Positions 21,601 through 37,100 of a stretch of 64,000 nt of DNA are shown in pieces. Origin of the DNA: Cricetomys ansorgei. Taxonomy: Eukaryota; Chordata; Mammalia; Rodentia; Nesomyidae. How positions within the stretch are numbered: the stretch's first letter is position 1; each line of letters begins with the position of its first letter. Made by a program: the position numbers and the translations under genes. The notes under the pieces are model-generated. The model was given only the letters and a program-made list of their open reading frames with translations. It did not search any database and was not told where the DNA came from. The stretch is taken from the NCBI GenBank assembly GCA_026225945.1, contig JAMJFZ010004031.1, positions 5,636,001 to 5,700,000 of the forward strand, in the 5' to 3' direction.

Positions 21601-22179
21601 TTTAGATCCTGTACAGAACGATTCTCAAGATCCCACTAATCCTGGAAGCTCTGCAGACACAAGAGGGAGCAGACATCAGCAATGAAGAGCAAGCATTTGT
21701 TCTGTTCAGAAGTCAAGAGTCTCCAAGTATCTCAACAGCCCTGTGCCCTAAACAAGGACAACTCATGACCAACAAGCTGAAGTTCTCACAGAATGGTTCT
21801 TGACTAAATCATGTTCTTAAAATCCAGAGAAGTCAGGCATAATTTGATCCTCGAAATGTAAGATTCCCCTAAGCTTTATAATTTCCTTCATGCTGCTAAT
21901 TCACAGAGTAAAATCTTGATAGAAGCCAGAGGCAATGGTGTTCATCCGTATATAGGAAGGAGGGACCTTTGATCCTAGGAACTAAGAGTTAGTCTAAGCA
22001 ATTTAACAGGAACTTGAAAGAAAAATTCAACATCTACATATAAATCAAGGTACACAGCCCTCAAAAACCTGATTCCACAAAGGTGTGTGGGTCCCCAAGG
22101 ACAAAGTGTGTCAGGTCACATTTTCAGGAGACCTGAAATGCTCCTGCTTCGAGTGTGTGTATGTGGAAGGGGCAGAATG

Positions 22180-25100
22180 CAAACTAAAAACAACTGCACT
22201 TTATTTTTTAAATATTTACAAAGAAATCACTCACAAACTTGTCTATTTGGGTAAAGCCATAGAAAATGGAATGTCCTATATTTCTACAAGTTCAAAGTCT
22301 TATTATAGTACTTTCATTATAAGCCTATTACTGTAAGGGGGAAACACCTACCATAAAAACTATCAGTAGCACCACGTTCTGCAAGTTTGTATGGTTTAAG
22401 AAAAGAAAAAAGATTGACTCCCACCACCCATTTAGTATGAAAATTTACTACATCATCAAATTTTTTTCCAAACTGAACATATAAAATGCTAGTTGTAAAT
22501 GGGCCAATTCCATTGAACACAGAATGCTCTAATGACCCATTTGTTATTTAAAATAAGTCCTTTTAGAAGTTTATCTAAATACATACTAATGTGTATAATC
22601 ATTTAAAACCTAGGGGAAAGTATAGGCTTATCTTAATATCAAATATTTACTAAATATTCTAAACTCATAGGCAATATATGCTAAACTTGTAATTGATTTA
22701 TGTTCACCTTTAGGCCTGAACACTGAATAAAGAACACTAAAGACATTTAATAAGACTATACAGACTATCTGTGAATGTAAAAGATACAATGTATTATATG
22801 ATAAATAAGAATTAAAAACCACGTGTTTATTAAATATAACTAACTGAAAAACTCGAAGCCAATTTCTGTTAAAGCGTTGCTCATTCAAACTCTGGGATAA
22901 AACCATCACCCCAAAGTGAAAAACAGATTACAGGGCAAATACTGATAATAGATATGACAGGCACTACTAAAAAATGCAAATTGTTCTTTAATTAAATAAT
23001 GCCATTCTCAAGTGATGTAGAACAGTCATCTTGACAGAATCACTTTTTTGTATAAATATTCATAAATTAAAAATGTCTCTAGATATGCCAAAGAGCTGCA
23101 AATCATACTTCACAGCAGCTTAATACCTATTTAAAAAAGCACTAAAATCCTCTTCCATTGAAAGCCATTTATTTCTCTGGTGTAAGTGAACAAGGTCACT
23201 GAGACGCTTGCCTCTCTTAGAACAATGTCAATAACAACAATGCATACACATCTTCAATCGGGGAGGTCACAGAGATTAGGACATCATCTTTTGACGAAAT
23301 AAGAGAATAAATAAATAAAAATTAAATACTGTCACCTGACGTGTGGTGTTGACAAATCAGTAGTGTCAACTTCACATATGAAGGACAACAGAGTCTGATT
23401 TTTTTTTTTTCAAAGGTTCAATATGTCATTGCATTTGGGCTAAAGACCTTCAGAATATCAAGCATTTCCTTTTTGCTTAAAGGAGCAGGAAAACAATCAC
23501 CATCAAACTGCTATGGTAATTAATTTTAAGCTGGGATGAAGTGACCTTTTGGTCCATGGCACAAGTTACATCTATCACATTTTTGTCAAACAAACCTGGT
23601 GAGATTTCATGTTTATACACTACAATACACACCGACCAAGCTGTCAGTCCCTCACAGTTTTTTAGAAAAATATCTACATTTGTCCTTATGGATGTCAAAA
23701 TGTTACACCATCATTTGTTTGTTTTTTTTAAAAAAAAAAAAAAAAAAAGATGCACATTCATACTGTGAAGTTATTAGGAAAATACTCTTGCAAGTAAACT
23801 ATAGAAAGATAAAATACACTTCAAAAGTATGTGGGTTGTTTGTTTACAATATTCTATAAAGTGCAGAGAAATCCTAAGGAAAGGGGAAAGCTACCCCATA
23901 ATGAGTTGAATTACAGCAGCTTTTGCATAGCAACACTGAGAGGAAGCTGGACATGTCCGTTTCCTCAGGGAAAGGGTGGGAGAGGTTCTTCAGATTCAGA
24001 TTGTGTCTTGGCCATAAATCTGCTTTCTTCAGGAATGGTTGCTGATGCCAAATCTCCATTAAGTGTGTTTCCTGAACAGTGAAGAGGTCCTGTGAAAAGT
24101 GATTGACAAGTTACACATCTGAGTAATGTTGACTCCAGGCAGAGCTCTGTGAAAGAACACCTCAGGTCTGTTCAGGGAAAATCCCACTAGTTTCCTGATA
24201 ATCGTCTGTTTGATAGAGAAACTCACTTTTCTACTATTGACAATCGTGAGGAGACACTCCAGCATTCCTAAAATAAACAATATAATTAACAGAGCACGGG
24301 TTTGTTTTGTACATTTCCAGAACCATGTGCCATCCACCTGCAGAGATAAACTGAACCTCGCTGTTGCTTTTTCAGCCTGATGTCCTTATGCTGTTAGTAC
24401 ATTCCTATGAACAAAGACTCAAAGGATGTTACGTGATTGTTCCAAGACCACACATTTCATAACAGAACTGAACCTTTCTGAGCAAAGCTAGCAAGACTTC
24501 TTACACTGGAATTTCTCCCTTTCCACACGGCTCACAGCTGCCAGTAAAGCTCAAGGTGAGCACAGCCGAACACACAGAAGTAGCATTCTATTCCACACAG
24601 TGTTTGAATTTACCAAGGCTTCCCCCACTTTTTGTTTTCTTTTACTGTACTTACTTAGGTTTTGTTCTTTAAGGTAAGTCTCAGTCTCTAGCCCAGGGTG
24701 GTCTAGAACTCAGGCTACACCTGTGTAGCAGTACGCTACAATCTTTTGCCCTCAATTTACAGGAGAAAGGAAAGTTAGAAATCCTCACCACTTTTACAAG
24801 CGGCCTTAATATAGAAAGGAAGAAAAGTAGAAATCTTCACAGCCTCTTTTTAGGTTGTCCTAAGCTCGAATCTCTCCAACCTTTGTTCTCACACTAACGA
24901 CAGCAACCCAACTAACCAACCAACGCCCACATCGACAGTCAAGGCTTCAGACCTTTTATGCCCTAAGCCAACAGTTCCCACAAACCCATGAGGCACGCAA
25001 TCCCAAATATAAGCTACAGGTGCTAGAACGACCACACCCAACCAAATTATAGCCACCTGCCCCAAGCATTCCAATTCCAACTCGTAAACAACTATACCAC

Positions 25101-28100
25101 AGTTGGGGTGGGAACACAAACTTGCAGTGACTAGTCAGTTAAACCAAAAAGCATTTCTTAACATAAAAATTCCAAGTGTTCCTCTACCCACCTACACCTG
25201 ACCTCAAACCCACGACAAACCTATTAACTCAGCCTCCCAAGAGACATCACACCTGGTTTATTATTTTACTTTTCTGATCTTGAAAAGCACATTTTCGAAA
25301 CCAAAAGCACCTCACAAGGAGAGCATTCTTGTATAATGACTTTCTCCTGGACTAGCATGGGAGTGCAGAGGCAGACTACACTCAAGAGGTCCTGGGTTCA
25401 AGCTCCATCACTGAATACATCAGGCACGGTGATGCCTGCCTGTGATCCCAACAGTCAGGAGGCAGAGCCTGAAGGATCAGGAATTGTCTGCCTCCAATGG
25501 CACAGAGTGTAAGACCCCAACCTGGGCTACAAGATACTATCTCCAAAAAAACCTGTCAACTGATGATTGCAATATACATTATACTAATACAGTACACTAA
25601 TATATACAATATACTAATTCTCTGCTTTGTCAACTAAACTGTCAACTTTAGCATAAACAGAAAGAAATTTGAGGATGATACTTCTCACCTTGCTGATGCA
25701 GAGGTTTGATGGTAAACTGAGACATATGTTTATCTGTGTGAATGTATGTGTGACTTGTTTGAAAACAGTCCTAACAACTAAGTTAGTGAATGTCTTTGCC
25801 TTCTAAATATCTGAAATAAGCCAGGTATGGTATGTGCCTGCAATACACTGGGGAGGTAAAAGCAGGGTTGCCCAAAGTTCAAAGCTAGCCTGGTCTACAT
25901 AATGGGTTACAAGCCAGCCAGAGAATATAGAAAACAAATATAGAACTTTATACATAGAACACAAAAATTGACTAGGAAGGCAGCATGGCAGTTAAAGTGT
26001 TTGCTTCATAAGCAAGAGGAACGGGCTGGCTACTGAGACTAGCTCTGAGGTACCTCTGGGTTTGATTAGAGACCCTGTCTCAAAAAGAAAGTGGAAGCCA
26101 AGCTTTTAGGAGAACCTAACCACCAGGTATTGTGTAATGTCCATAGGGCAATCAGATCCATATTCCACACAACTGGCACACAGTGAACTCTGGAAGAACA
26201 ATCTGTTCCTTACTTGGGAACTATCTATCCCACATGCTTCATGGGAGGTAATGACTCTAAAAAGTAACTGTCTATTCACTGAGATGTAAGCATTAAGACA
26301 TCTGAGTTCCCTGGAAATCATGGTCCCTGCAATCAAAGAGGGTACATCCTGACACACTCTGAAAGATCTAGTTCCTTAGAGACAAATACAGATCGTAATA
26401 GAAATCACCACACTTTCCTGAAATGACAGTCTGCTGCCTGTAAAACAAGGGAGAAAAGGTATAGAGAAGAGTGTTGTCATAAACAACCAGACAAAATTAC
26501 TTTCTTTAGCCATTTTAAGGCAGATGAATAATGTAGCTTAGCTGATTTTTCTGTAGATTTACACCTTTACTTTCCTCTAGGATTCTACCTACAATTAATG
26601 ATTTTTCTGTAATACTTTAAAATGAAAACATAGTGGGAATAAAGACATATTCAGTAAATATATCTCTAAGACAAAGTATCTACCAGCAACCTTCAGCATC
26701 TCTTAACAGAAGAAGCAGAGTAACAAAGCATTAGGAAGAGAACGCATGAGCAGCTGTGGACTGTGAGGTTCATTTCCCTCTGAGGAATTCACCTAGGAGC
26801 AACATACAGTGTTGCAGTGATACCCGGTAACAGTATGCTTCAGGCCCAAAGTGGCCAAAGTAAGAGAGAAGATGTGGAACTTACTCTCTGGGTCGTCAGG
26901 GGGAATATCATTACAAGAGTCTGTGTCCGAGTAGGTTCTTCGGCGTCGCTGAGAAAGTCGGTGAAGGGCAGTTGCTGGTTCTTTGATAGAGTAGCTACTC
27001 CTGTACATTAAATGAAAAGCATCAAGCTATGGCGCATTACACAATGAAAATACCCTCTCTTCACTGGGATTTTAAATGGCTTCTCTTTAAGGCCAAGCGC
27101 TGTGGTGTACACATTCGATCCCAGCACTCTGGGGGTAGAAGCAGGAGGATCTCTGAGTTGGAGGCCAACCTGGTCTACCTCGCGAGTGACAGGGCAGCCA
27201 GAGTCACATAGTGAAACTCTGCCTTGGAGGAAAACAAAATCCTTCTCTCTAAAGGAATGGGTGAATGAGGAATGTCCTGGTGCCTACTCTCTTACATTAG
27301 CAACATGCTACCCATTCAGACGCTAAGTGCTGAGGCCAGTGGGTCTCCTGGGAATTCAGGCAGTAACTCAAGAGGCCATGTTCTGGATGGGAAGGGAGCA
27401 CAGAGATGTGCTTCCAGGAAGAGGGCCAGCGAGGCAGGAGACAGAAGTGGTTTGCCAATACTTGAGAATTAAGTTATATATTCCACAAGTGCATATATCC
27501 AATGTCAACCTTTTACTGATGAAAAAGGCAGGCTGAAGGGGAATGACAAGAAGTGTAGGGATGTTCAGATGTAAACTCACTGACAGTGGAGACAGAAGAT
27601 AGATGAAACGGAGAAATGGAGGGTAGGAAAAAAAACTTTTTTCGGGGCTACGTATGAGCTTAGTCGGTAGGGTGTTTACCGAGCATGCACAGAGCCCTGA
27701 CTTTGAACCTCAGCACTGCATAAGCCAGGGATGGTGGCTCACACCTTACTCCCAGCACTGAGGAGGTAAAGGGAGGAGGATTAGGATTAAGCACGCTGAA
27801 TTATGTCGCCAGTTGGGGACCAGATTGTCACCAAAACAAAGCTGTTTTTAAAAATCAGTCTAGGGGCTGAAGAAACGATTCAGTGGTTAAAGAGTGCTGG
27901 CTCCTAAAGGAAGCCAATCTGAATGTGCAAACACAGAAGCAAACCAACCACCTGTGACCATCTGTTTCAGTCTTATGATGGCTCAGCATCATTGATTGGC
28001 CAGCCTTCACATAGCAAAGAAAAATATTAGTATTTACTCTTCTTACAGCTTATTTTCTAAGGAGGAAAGGAAGCCTTTCTGTCATCAAAATCAAAGTTTG

Positions 28101-31100
28101 CCACCCAATGATGTAGCTTCCACTTTTCCATAAAGTTCAGCTGTTAAAACGCCTTATACCCTGCCAGGGCTGGAGAACCAGAAATGACTGGCTTCCTCTG
28201 AGCAGACCAGGATTATGTAATTACCAGAGAGAAAGACAAAACAATAGGAAGGCTCAGTACTTAACAGTCAGCATAGAGAAATAAATGCCAAAGAAAATTA
28301 ATTTTATCACTTTCCAGAGATCAGAAGGGGGCAAGTCTGGCCACTAAGAAGAATAAATCTAGTGAAGTACAGGATGCCCAAGATCCATCTGGGAGGCAAA
28401 CTCTGTATAGTATTGACATGAATATGGTTTTCTTTCTTTCGGTGAACTTTCTCAGTAGCAGCCCGGCACGAATATATGGTACTATAAAAAGCTGATAAAA
28501 TGTCTGTTGTGGACGCTCGACACAGCAAATACAAAGGTCACTCTAGTCATCACTTGAAGCGTTCCATTATTATTATTATTTTATTTATCTATTTATCACA
28601 AAATTTATTGCTTGGTGGGAAGTACATGTACCTGCTGAGCCTTCTCACTGGTCTATACGCTTCATGTATTTCTAACCTAAGAAGCCACAACCTGGCAGGG
28701 TGTCCCCTTCGGGTTAATTCATAACGTGGCTTCCTTTCCAATCTCCTCTCTGAAGCTAGCCCCTGGCTCGGGAACTGAGCGACACACGCAGAGCTGTGAG
28801 GAACAAAACCGGAGCTGGTGCGCAGAGCTGATGTCCACAACAGTGGGCATGGGCCTGAGGGACCACCCTGAGAAGGCATTATTCAGGCAGAATTTAGACG
28901 GAAGAAAGGTTAGCTTACCTCTCTGAACTGCAAGAACCAGGGTGGCTGGCTGAACGCTTCATCTATAAACAGAAAAGAGAAGAAAAAGGCCTTAGCTCAA
29001 TCTTTAGACAAAGAGAATAATGTACCTCTTATTTACTATCATAATTAACATAAATTTATCCAGAGAAATAGACGCCTGGTGAAGACATTTACCTTTTATA
29101 GACTCAAGTAACAACCTAAACATCACGTCAAACTATCTCCCAGTTAATAATGATTAACTGGAAATTCCCCAACGTAACAAAAAAAAAAAAAAAACTAAAA
29201 TTCTGATTATGTGTGTTACATAATATGTACAAGTATAAAAAGTAGTATATGCATAACTAATCTAAAATCATTTTTATAATAAAAAGGAGTATCTAGCAAA
29301 CCAGAAAAATACTCTTAATATATGTCTTGTCTCAGTTGGGCAGTGGTGGTGCACGCCTTTAGTCTCAGCACTCGGGAGGCAGAGGCAGGCAGCTTTCTGT
29401 GAGTTCAAGGCCAGCCTGGTCTACAGAGTGAGTTTCAGGACAGCCAGAGTTACAACAGAGGAATCTGGACTCAAAACAAACAAAAAGTCTTTTTCTCCTT
29501 GTTCTACAGGTACCAGTGGAGTGAGGCCGTAAAGCTTGTCCTTGTCAATCATTATCCGGGCAGTTCCCACACAGACGTGTGTCAGTGCAGCCTTCACGAA
29601 GGGAAGCCATTAGTAAGGAAAGTCTTTAAAGAACTCAGAAAAAGAAACCCTAAACCTCAAATAGGTTTGCAAAACATTTAATTAAACAATCAATGGACTG
29701 AGGATGTAAGCTCAGGGAGTGCTTGCCCACCACAGACCCTAAGTCCAAGACTTGAAACCGAGAAGTAAAATGACATGAAGTTTATGAAGAAAATATATGT
29801 CTGACTAAGCAGAACACATAATAAATACAGTATACACGAAACATAATCTAGAAGATCCAACTTGCCCACCAGAAAATAAAGAGTAGCACAGGTAAGACAG
29901 ATTATTTAACAAGATAACAGAGCAGCTGTTTGTACTAAAGGTTTAGCACGTTTTATATGCACAGGCCCACATCAAACATGTTGTATAAATGCTGTCTATA
30001 TCTGCAACTTCAGCTGCCAGCGGACGAGAAATCCCAGTTGAAATGATAACAGATATCTCTAGTCCAACAGCAGTAACGACAGGCATGGAGATACAGATCC
30101 CTTTCACAGACTCACTTTCTTTAGAACTGTTCACCCTACGAGGGGCTGGGGAGAAGGCTGAGCAGCTTACACAAGTGCTGCTCACAGACAAGTCGTGAGC
30201 TTGCTTCCCAGAACCCACATCAAGTAGCTCACAACCACCTGTAATCTCCAGTTCCCAGGGGATCTGACACCCTACTTCTAGCCCCAACAGTATCCCAGCA
30301 TGAAAGAGGTGCTAAGAAATCCTGGCAGAGGATCCCTGCTAGATTGAGACAGAAACACCTCCTGCACTAAATTAACAGAAACTTCCCCAGTTTATCTGAC
30401 CAAAATGTTTATTTTATGGACACTATTGGTCCAACATTCATTGATGAAGACAAGACTTAAATAAATGTAGGCAACAAAGACCTTGACTCCCTTGATGGGG
30501 TTGGTAAGAGAACACAGGAGTGAGCTGGGCCCTGCTCTTCTCACAAGTGACCATCCAGTAATTGCTAAACATATCCAGGTGCATTCCTCCTCCTCCTAGA
30601 GTCTCCTAAGATTACTACAACGGTTGCTGGGTGGTGGTGGCACGCAGGAGGCAGAGGCAGGTGGATCTCTGTGAGTTTGACGTCAGCCTTGTCTACAGAG
30701 TGAGTTCCAGGACAGCCAGAGTTACGACAGAGAAACCCTGTCTCAAAAGAGAGGGGGGGCGGGGTAGGGGCTACTTCAACTGAAACAAAGCAGTGCTATC
30801 AAACCTTGTCTAACCACAGGCTCTTCACAGCATGCCAGCAGACTTAATAGCAGGAAAAGCACAAGGAGTTCACCGCCCCCAGTAAAAAGTTCTTGGTGCG
30901 CAGAGTAATCAAGAAACTGACATTAAGTACCTACCAGGAAGTGGCTCAGATACTTCACAATGACCTTCTGACACAGAACACATTTTACAGATGAAGGACC
31001 AGAGGAATTAAGTGACTTGCCTACTCAGAGAATTCAAATCCAAAAGCTGACTGCAGAACACTGTTCCCACTGGAAGTTTCAAGCTTTGTTTAATAGTTCC

Positions 31101-34100
31101 CCTTGAGTGTATAAAACATCACTCTATTACAAAGCTTTTATCAAGCAGACACACGTGCCTAGCTCTCTCTGTCACAATACACACTGCACTATGACTCCTG
31201 GACACGGGCAAATGGATGTAGAGTGGCAGGACAGGCCATTCTCAGCCCCTTCTAATGGGGAGAAAAAGGTACTAGCACATGTGCTGAAAGGACCCATTAC
31301 CAACACAGACAAAAGCAATTCCACCTGTGGACTACTTCCTCCCCACTCGCCATTTCCACTCTAACAAAGAAAAGAAAAAGAAAACTCAGGTATCAACTGA
31401 AGGGAAGCTGAGAAGGTGGCTTGTTGGTAAAGTGCCTGCCACTGAAGATCTGAGCTCAGACCATCAACACTCAAATCAAGAGCCAGGCCTGGTGGGAAGG
31501 CAGGTTGGTGCCCAGAGCTCACGAGTCTAGACTACTGATGAGCTCTGGGTTTAGTGAGAGACTGTCTCAAAAATTAAGATAGAAAGAGAGCAACAGAAGA
31601 ACACACCTGACGCTGACCTCTAATCTGCACACGCACGCGCACGCACACACACACACACGCGAAATAATTTTAATTTAACGTAGACATTTTATACTTCTGG
31701 AAGAAAAGCTGTAAGTTCCCACCATCTGAACAGGAGAAGGCGACACGGGAGAAACCAAGGGATCCGGATGAGGCAGTTGAAACATCTCAGGTTTAAACTT
31801 GGCATTCGCTATCTTCACACATTCCTCAAGGGTTGTGATGAATGTATTACAGGTGGCACTAAGCAGGGAAGAGGCTTCATTCATGTTCTGAAAAATTACA
31901 CATAAAGGCTGAGCAGACTCATACTCAACCATGAAAACAGACACACCCCGAGAATCAAGAGAGAAAATTAAAGAAAGCTAAGACCCTCTCACTACAAGAA
32001 AAAAAAACAACAAACAAAAACAAAAACCCAGCAGCTGTCTACCTAACTCAAGCACGTGGCCCAGAGAACACAGGCCAGAGTGCTTCTTCCAGAACCTGGT
32101 CTCCAAGCTAACAGAGTGGCTGCAGACACAGGCCATGGCTCCCTGGAGAAATGAGCTGCTTCACTGTGTGCCTCTGGCACACAGACAGAATTCAGAAAGC
32201 ACCGCAGAGACTACAGCAGGAAGCTCTGAACAGCTGCATGTGACTCTGTGATGATGTTTCTGTCATCCCATGGAGTGGGTAACAATGCCCCGGGGCAGTA
32301 CACAGTGGAGTCTGATGCCAAGCAAAGGGTCCTCTTTGCAGTACCTCTACACTGGGAGATGAATGCGTCTCATCGTGGTGAACAAATTCCTGGATTGTAT
32401 GAACCTGCTGCATGAGGAGGTCACAGTAGAGGCGAAGTTCAGACATTTTGGTTTTCAGAGATTCACTGGTCTCGTTTATTTCTAAAAGAAATACATATAA
32501 ATAGCCCATTAGATCACTTGTATTTTCTTTGGTAAAACAATAAAATGACCATCTTAAAAGCTGACAACAGAGGCTAAGGAGATGGCTCAGTTGGCAATAT
32601 GCTTGTTGCATAAATAAGAGGAACTGAGTTGGATCTTCAGATCCCACATTAAAAAAAAAAAAAAAAAGTTGGACCCAGTGGTGGCCTGTACTCCTAGCAC
32701 TGGAAGGTGAGGACAGGAGGGTCCTTGGGCTTGCTGGCCAGCTAGTGTACCCCTATCACTGAGCTCCAGGTCCAGCTGAAGGCCATGTTAGAAAAATAAG
32801 GTAGAGAGTACTAAGAAGGACTTCCAAAATAAACCCCTGGCCTCCGCATTTACATGCAGCATCACATGCTAAAACATACATGTACACACACATACATGCA
32901 CATGCATGAAGGCAACAAACACAAATTGTTATAGCTTGAGACGTGAACTCTTCAAAACAGAATCGCAAGGCACTAGGAAACACCTCTTCTTTAGATAATT
33001 CAGGAGAAATGATTGATAGTCATAGGTCTGCCATGAAGTTTAAGTAAGCTGACTTCTATAAGAAACTGATGATCACTGGGTGTTTTTAAATTGTTATTTA
33101 CTTTATTTTATCTTGTTTAGGGAGGGAGGGAGGAGGGGGAGAGAGACAAAGAGAACACGCTCATGTGTGTGTACAGGCACATGTTCATGTACGAAGACAC
33201 GTGGAAAGGCCAGAAGACGTCTCTCAGGAGTCGCTGTTCCTCCTGCCACCTTGTGAGGCTGAGGGACTGCACTCAGCTCATCAGGCCTGGGCACCACACC
33301 TACACCCACTGAGACGCCTTGCTAGCCTGCTGCTCACTGGGTGTTTTAACACACAGCATTTCTGCCCTGTTATTCATTTTCTTCCACGTAAGACCTGCAG
33401 TTCCCCTTTTGTTAACTGGCTTTTTCTTTTTCTCATGCATTTTTCTCCAGCTCTTTTTCTTTTAATTATAAGTTGATAACCTATAAAGATTCTAATATAT
33501 TAAAGACCGCATTTCATCTACCTACACAACACAAATGCTTCTCCAGACACCTGCTCCCCTCCAGTGTTCTTCACTGTATATTTTAGCATACACAAGTTCC
33601 TGACTTTTAGGTAAGAAAAGCTACTGCACATACACATCTATTAATTTTCTTCCTTTCAGTTTCATTTTCACATTTTAACTGTTCTCAGCATTTGTAATTC
33701 AGAGCTTGCTTTCTTCTCCTAAGTGACTACAGACAAAATACATATCCAACCATCACCTCCACCAATCACTGGCTACTATCTTTCAAAGTAGAAATAAAAG
33801 CTGCAGAGGAGAAAAACAGCGGCTACACAGTAGATGTTGGTCTTCCCAAAGTGGCTGAGCCAGGCCAGGGTGATGCTTCCTGGCAGAAGATACAACAAAG
33901 CATATCCGACCTAAATCAATTCTCGCCCAAATTTAAGTTTATTCCTTTCTTTTTTTTTTTTTTTTTTTGGCCTGTATGTGTGCATGCCGTGACATACACA
34001 TGTGTACAGTTGTCAAGGCCAGTGGTGGACATCAGGTCCCTGCCTGTCCTGGATTGCTCTTCTACTTATTAACTGAGGCAGGGTCCCTCGCTGGAGCATC

Positions 34101-37100
34101 CCATTCAGCCAGTCTAGCTGGCTAGCTTGCCACTGGGGTTTCCTGCATCCATACAGCAGGCAGCCAGCCCTACTCAGCTTTCATGTGGATTCTGGGAGTC
34201 CAAACTCCAGTTCCCAAGCATTTTACCCACTGAGCCATCCCTCCAGCTACAACCCTTAAAAGAAATAGAAAAAAAAAAAAAACTCTGGTGGACTATACCT
34301 AGCACAAATTTATCCTCTACGTGTACAGTTCAGTGACATTAAGAACATTCAAACGCTGTGCAACCATGACCGTTATCCAGCTCCATAAACTTTTATTCTC
34401 CCCAACGGAAACTCTGTACCCACTAAACATTAACCTGTTCCTCCTCTGTGGAGGCACTAAAATCACTATGCTACTTACTTTTCTTTCTTTCTGCTTTACT
34501 TATTTACTTATTTAACAGTCTCACTTTGTAGCCCCAACTAGCCTCAAACTCAGAATCCTCCTGCCTCAGAATCCCAAGTGAATGTGCGTTACCACTTGGG
34601 TCCGTGCTCCCGTCTGTCTATATAAATCTTACTATCCTTGGCATTGCAAATGAATGCAATCAATGTTTCTCTTTTTGTGGCAGGCTTATTTCACTAATAC
34701 TACGTCTTTAAAGTTATCGTACTGTAGTATGTGCCAAAATTCCCCTCCTTTTGAAAGGACGAATAGTATTAGATTATACTGGTACCACATTTACTTATTT
34801 ATTCGGTTATCACTAGATACCTGGATTGTTCTACCTTTTAACTACTTCTTGTCCTAATCTTAGCCACACTTTATCAATAATTTTCTTTGCTATCGTTGAA
34901 TATCATTATAAATTCCTACATTTTCTAACATCCATGATTTAGTCATTTTCACTAAATTAGTTTAATATTGTTTTTAATTTTTAAAAAGTCTTTATATGGA
35001 TATGTATGTGCAAAGGACAACCTCAAGTGTCAGCCTCTGGAACAGTGTTCCCCTGTTTCGAGACAGGATCTGTCACTGACCTGGAACTCAGCAAATGAGC
35101 TAGGCTGGCTACCCAGGGAGCCCCAGGGACCCGCCTGTCTTCAGCTCATCAGGGCTGGGACTATAAGCATGTGCCACCATGCTTTGCTCTTTACATAAGC
35201 ATTGGGGATTGAACTCAGGCCCTTGTCCTCCATTTTCAACAATCAGTTAACCACAGACATTTTCCCCACACCATTAAACTTCCTTGTAAACATTTTACTG
35301 GCCTCAGTATCAGCTGATCAAACCGTTAATTTACCAACTGATTCTCCTAGACTTAGACCTCAGATTGTTTACAAAGCTCTTCCTACAGTGATCGATTTGT
35401 GTAAGCCTTCTACATTACTGATTTCCCTCTGGTAACTGAGAGTGGTCAGACTCATTTATGCTTAGAAAGTAGTTATTACAAGGAAAGAAACTTGTCATCA
35501 CCTTTTTCTTTCGCAGTCCTCGTGTCAGTCAAACAGGCTTTGGAGCTCCCAAGGGCGACCAGCCACCTCTGTCTCTCAGCAGCATTCACTGCCTTCATGT
35601 AGAAATGCTGCTCTCCTGGAATGATTAATTCCATTCTTGTGTTGTCTGCTGAATGGACTGTGATGATTCAAAGAAGAAATACAGTTACAGACTCAAAGCA
35701 TTTGGAGGGGTCACGTCACATAGTATCAGATGCTCCATACACTTAAACCAAGACTCACAACACTATCAGAGCCACTCTCCAAGAACCCCTAGAGGCACCA
35801 TCAAAACCAGTGTCAAAACAAAGCCAGCATCTGACAGTAAAATAGGTGCCTTACTTTAGTCATGCTAGAATTTCAACACTGTCATCTGAGGAAGCATCAC
35901 TTCAGGGAGGAGGGGCAGGGCAGGTAGATGGGGACCAACAGGATTACTAAACCCAAATACAAAGCATTACTCAGAGAAATTAAGTATCAATTCGATATGA
36001 GGAGGTGCGTTAGCAGATCTTTTTATTTTTGTTTGTTTGCCATTTGCTTGCTTGTTGGTTTGTCTGCCTGTGGCTAGGTCTTACTACATAGCTGAGGCTG
36101 GCCTGGAACTCACTACATAAATATAAAACTCAAACTTTCTTCTTAGCTCTCAGTACTATGATTACAAGTACAAGCCACCCATCCATACAGTTCTCTGCAA
36201 ATTAATTTATTGTGGCATTTCCATATGTGTGTATGGTGTACATCTGCTGGAATTTTGATCATCAAAAGATACCATTAACAGAATGAAAACAGAGTCAGAG
36301 GACATGCTTGCAAACTCGTTAGATTATACAACCAATGGCTATAAATCAACATAGAAGATAGCCAAGTTCAGAAAAAGAAGAGGACATTCAAGAAGCAGGC
36401 TCTCCACCTCTGAGGCACATCCTCAGCCCTGGGAAATGTGTTTCCTGGCATTTTGTTAACATGCATGGTACACTTTGCTTGGGTCCATTATGGTAGATAT
36501 GGGGTATTACAGTAATGGAGACTGAGCTCAGCCTGGCCCCCAGTACAACAAAGAAAAGTAGGAGTTGATAGGCAAGGGGCAGGTGGGAGGGTTGAAGAAT
36601 TGTTAATGATTAGGAAGCAGTGACTCGACTAAACTGACCTAACAAGAGCTGGCCTAGCATGTGCAAGGCCCTGGATCCAGTCCCCGGCACCACCCAAAAA
36701 ACACATTTTTTTTTTTTTTACTTAACCACCTGTTAAAGATAAACTGAAGCTTTCTGAATGTGCTTTTTTAAATGCATTTCTCCACTGGCTTGTAAGCTAC
36801 TTACAAAGAAGAACTTCTGAAATGTTCACATGTGAGGTGGGTACAGATGAAAATGAGCTACACAGACCCCAGCAATGAGCACCTGCCAAGCTATTACTTA
36901 CTGGTAAATGTTTCAGTCTACGATAAGTAAAGAACAAAATGATCTGCTATACATTCAGGGAACACACAAGAATACTATCCTACAGAATACCCCATTAAAT
37001 AATGTACTTCTATGGTTTCTATACCCATGACACTCTTCCATTAGAACAGTAACAATTCTTAATTAAAAAGTGAGCAGAGAACAAACACAAACATAGAGGG

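Larger units (their letters stand above)
16316..22179. other. TTN-PLEKHA3 convergent intergenic spacer
   Basis: No coding gene is seen. It holds several SINEs and two copies of a longer rodent repeat, listed separately. Short open frames here have no recognisable domain. The stretches 16900-17700, 18070-19430 and 19600-20330 show no repeat that I can name. Confidence 0.75.
22180..24089 (-). other. PLEKHA3: PLEKHA3 last exon 3' end with 3'UTR
   Basis: The coding part is 23965-24089 and the 3'UTR about 22180-23964. The UTR is AT-rich and free of SINEs, in contrast with the spacer to its left, which supports it being exonic. It contains an A run (A19) at 23730-23748. The end is set by the AATAAA at 22200-22205. 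Confidence 0.75.
24090..26884. other. PLEKHA3 intron 7
   Basis: No gene seen. It contains a B4-type SINE at about 25350-25555 and a degenerate B1 at about 25825-25950. Nothing recognisable elsewhere. Confidence 0.7.
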
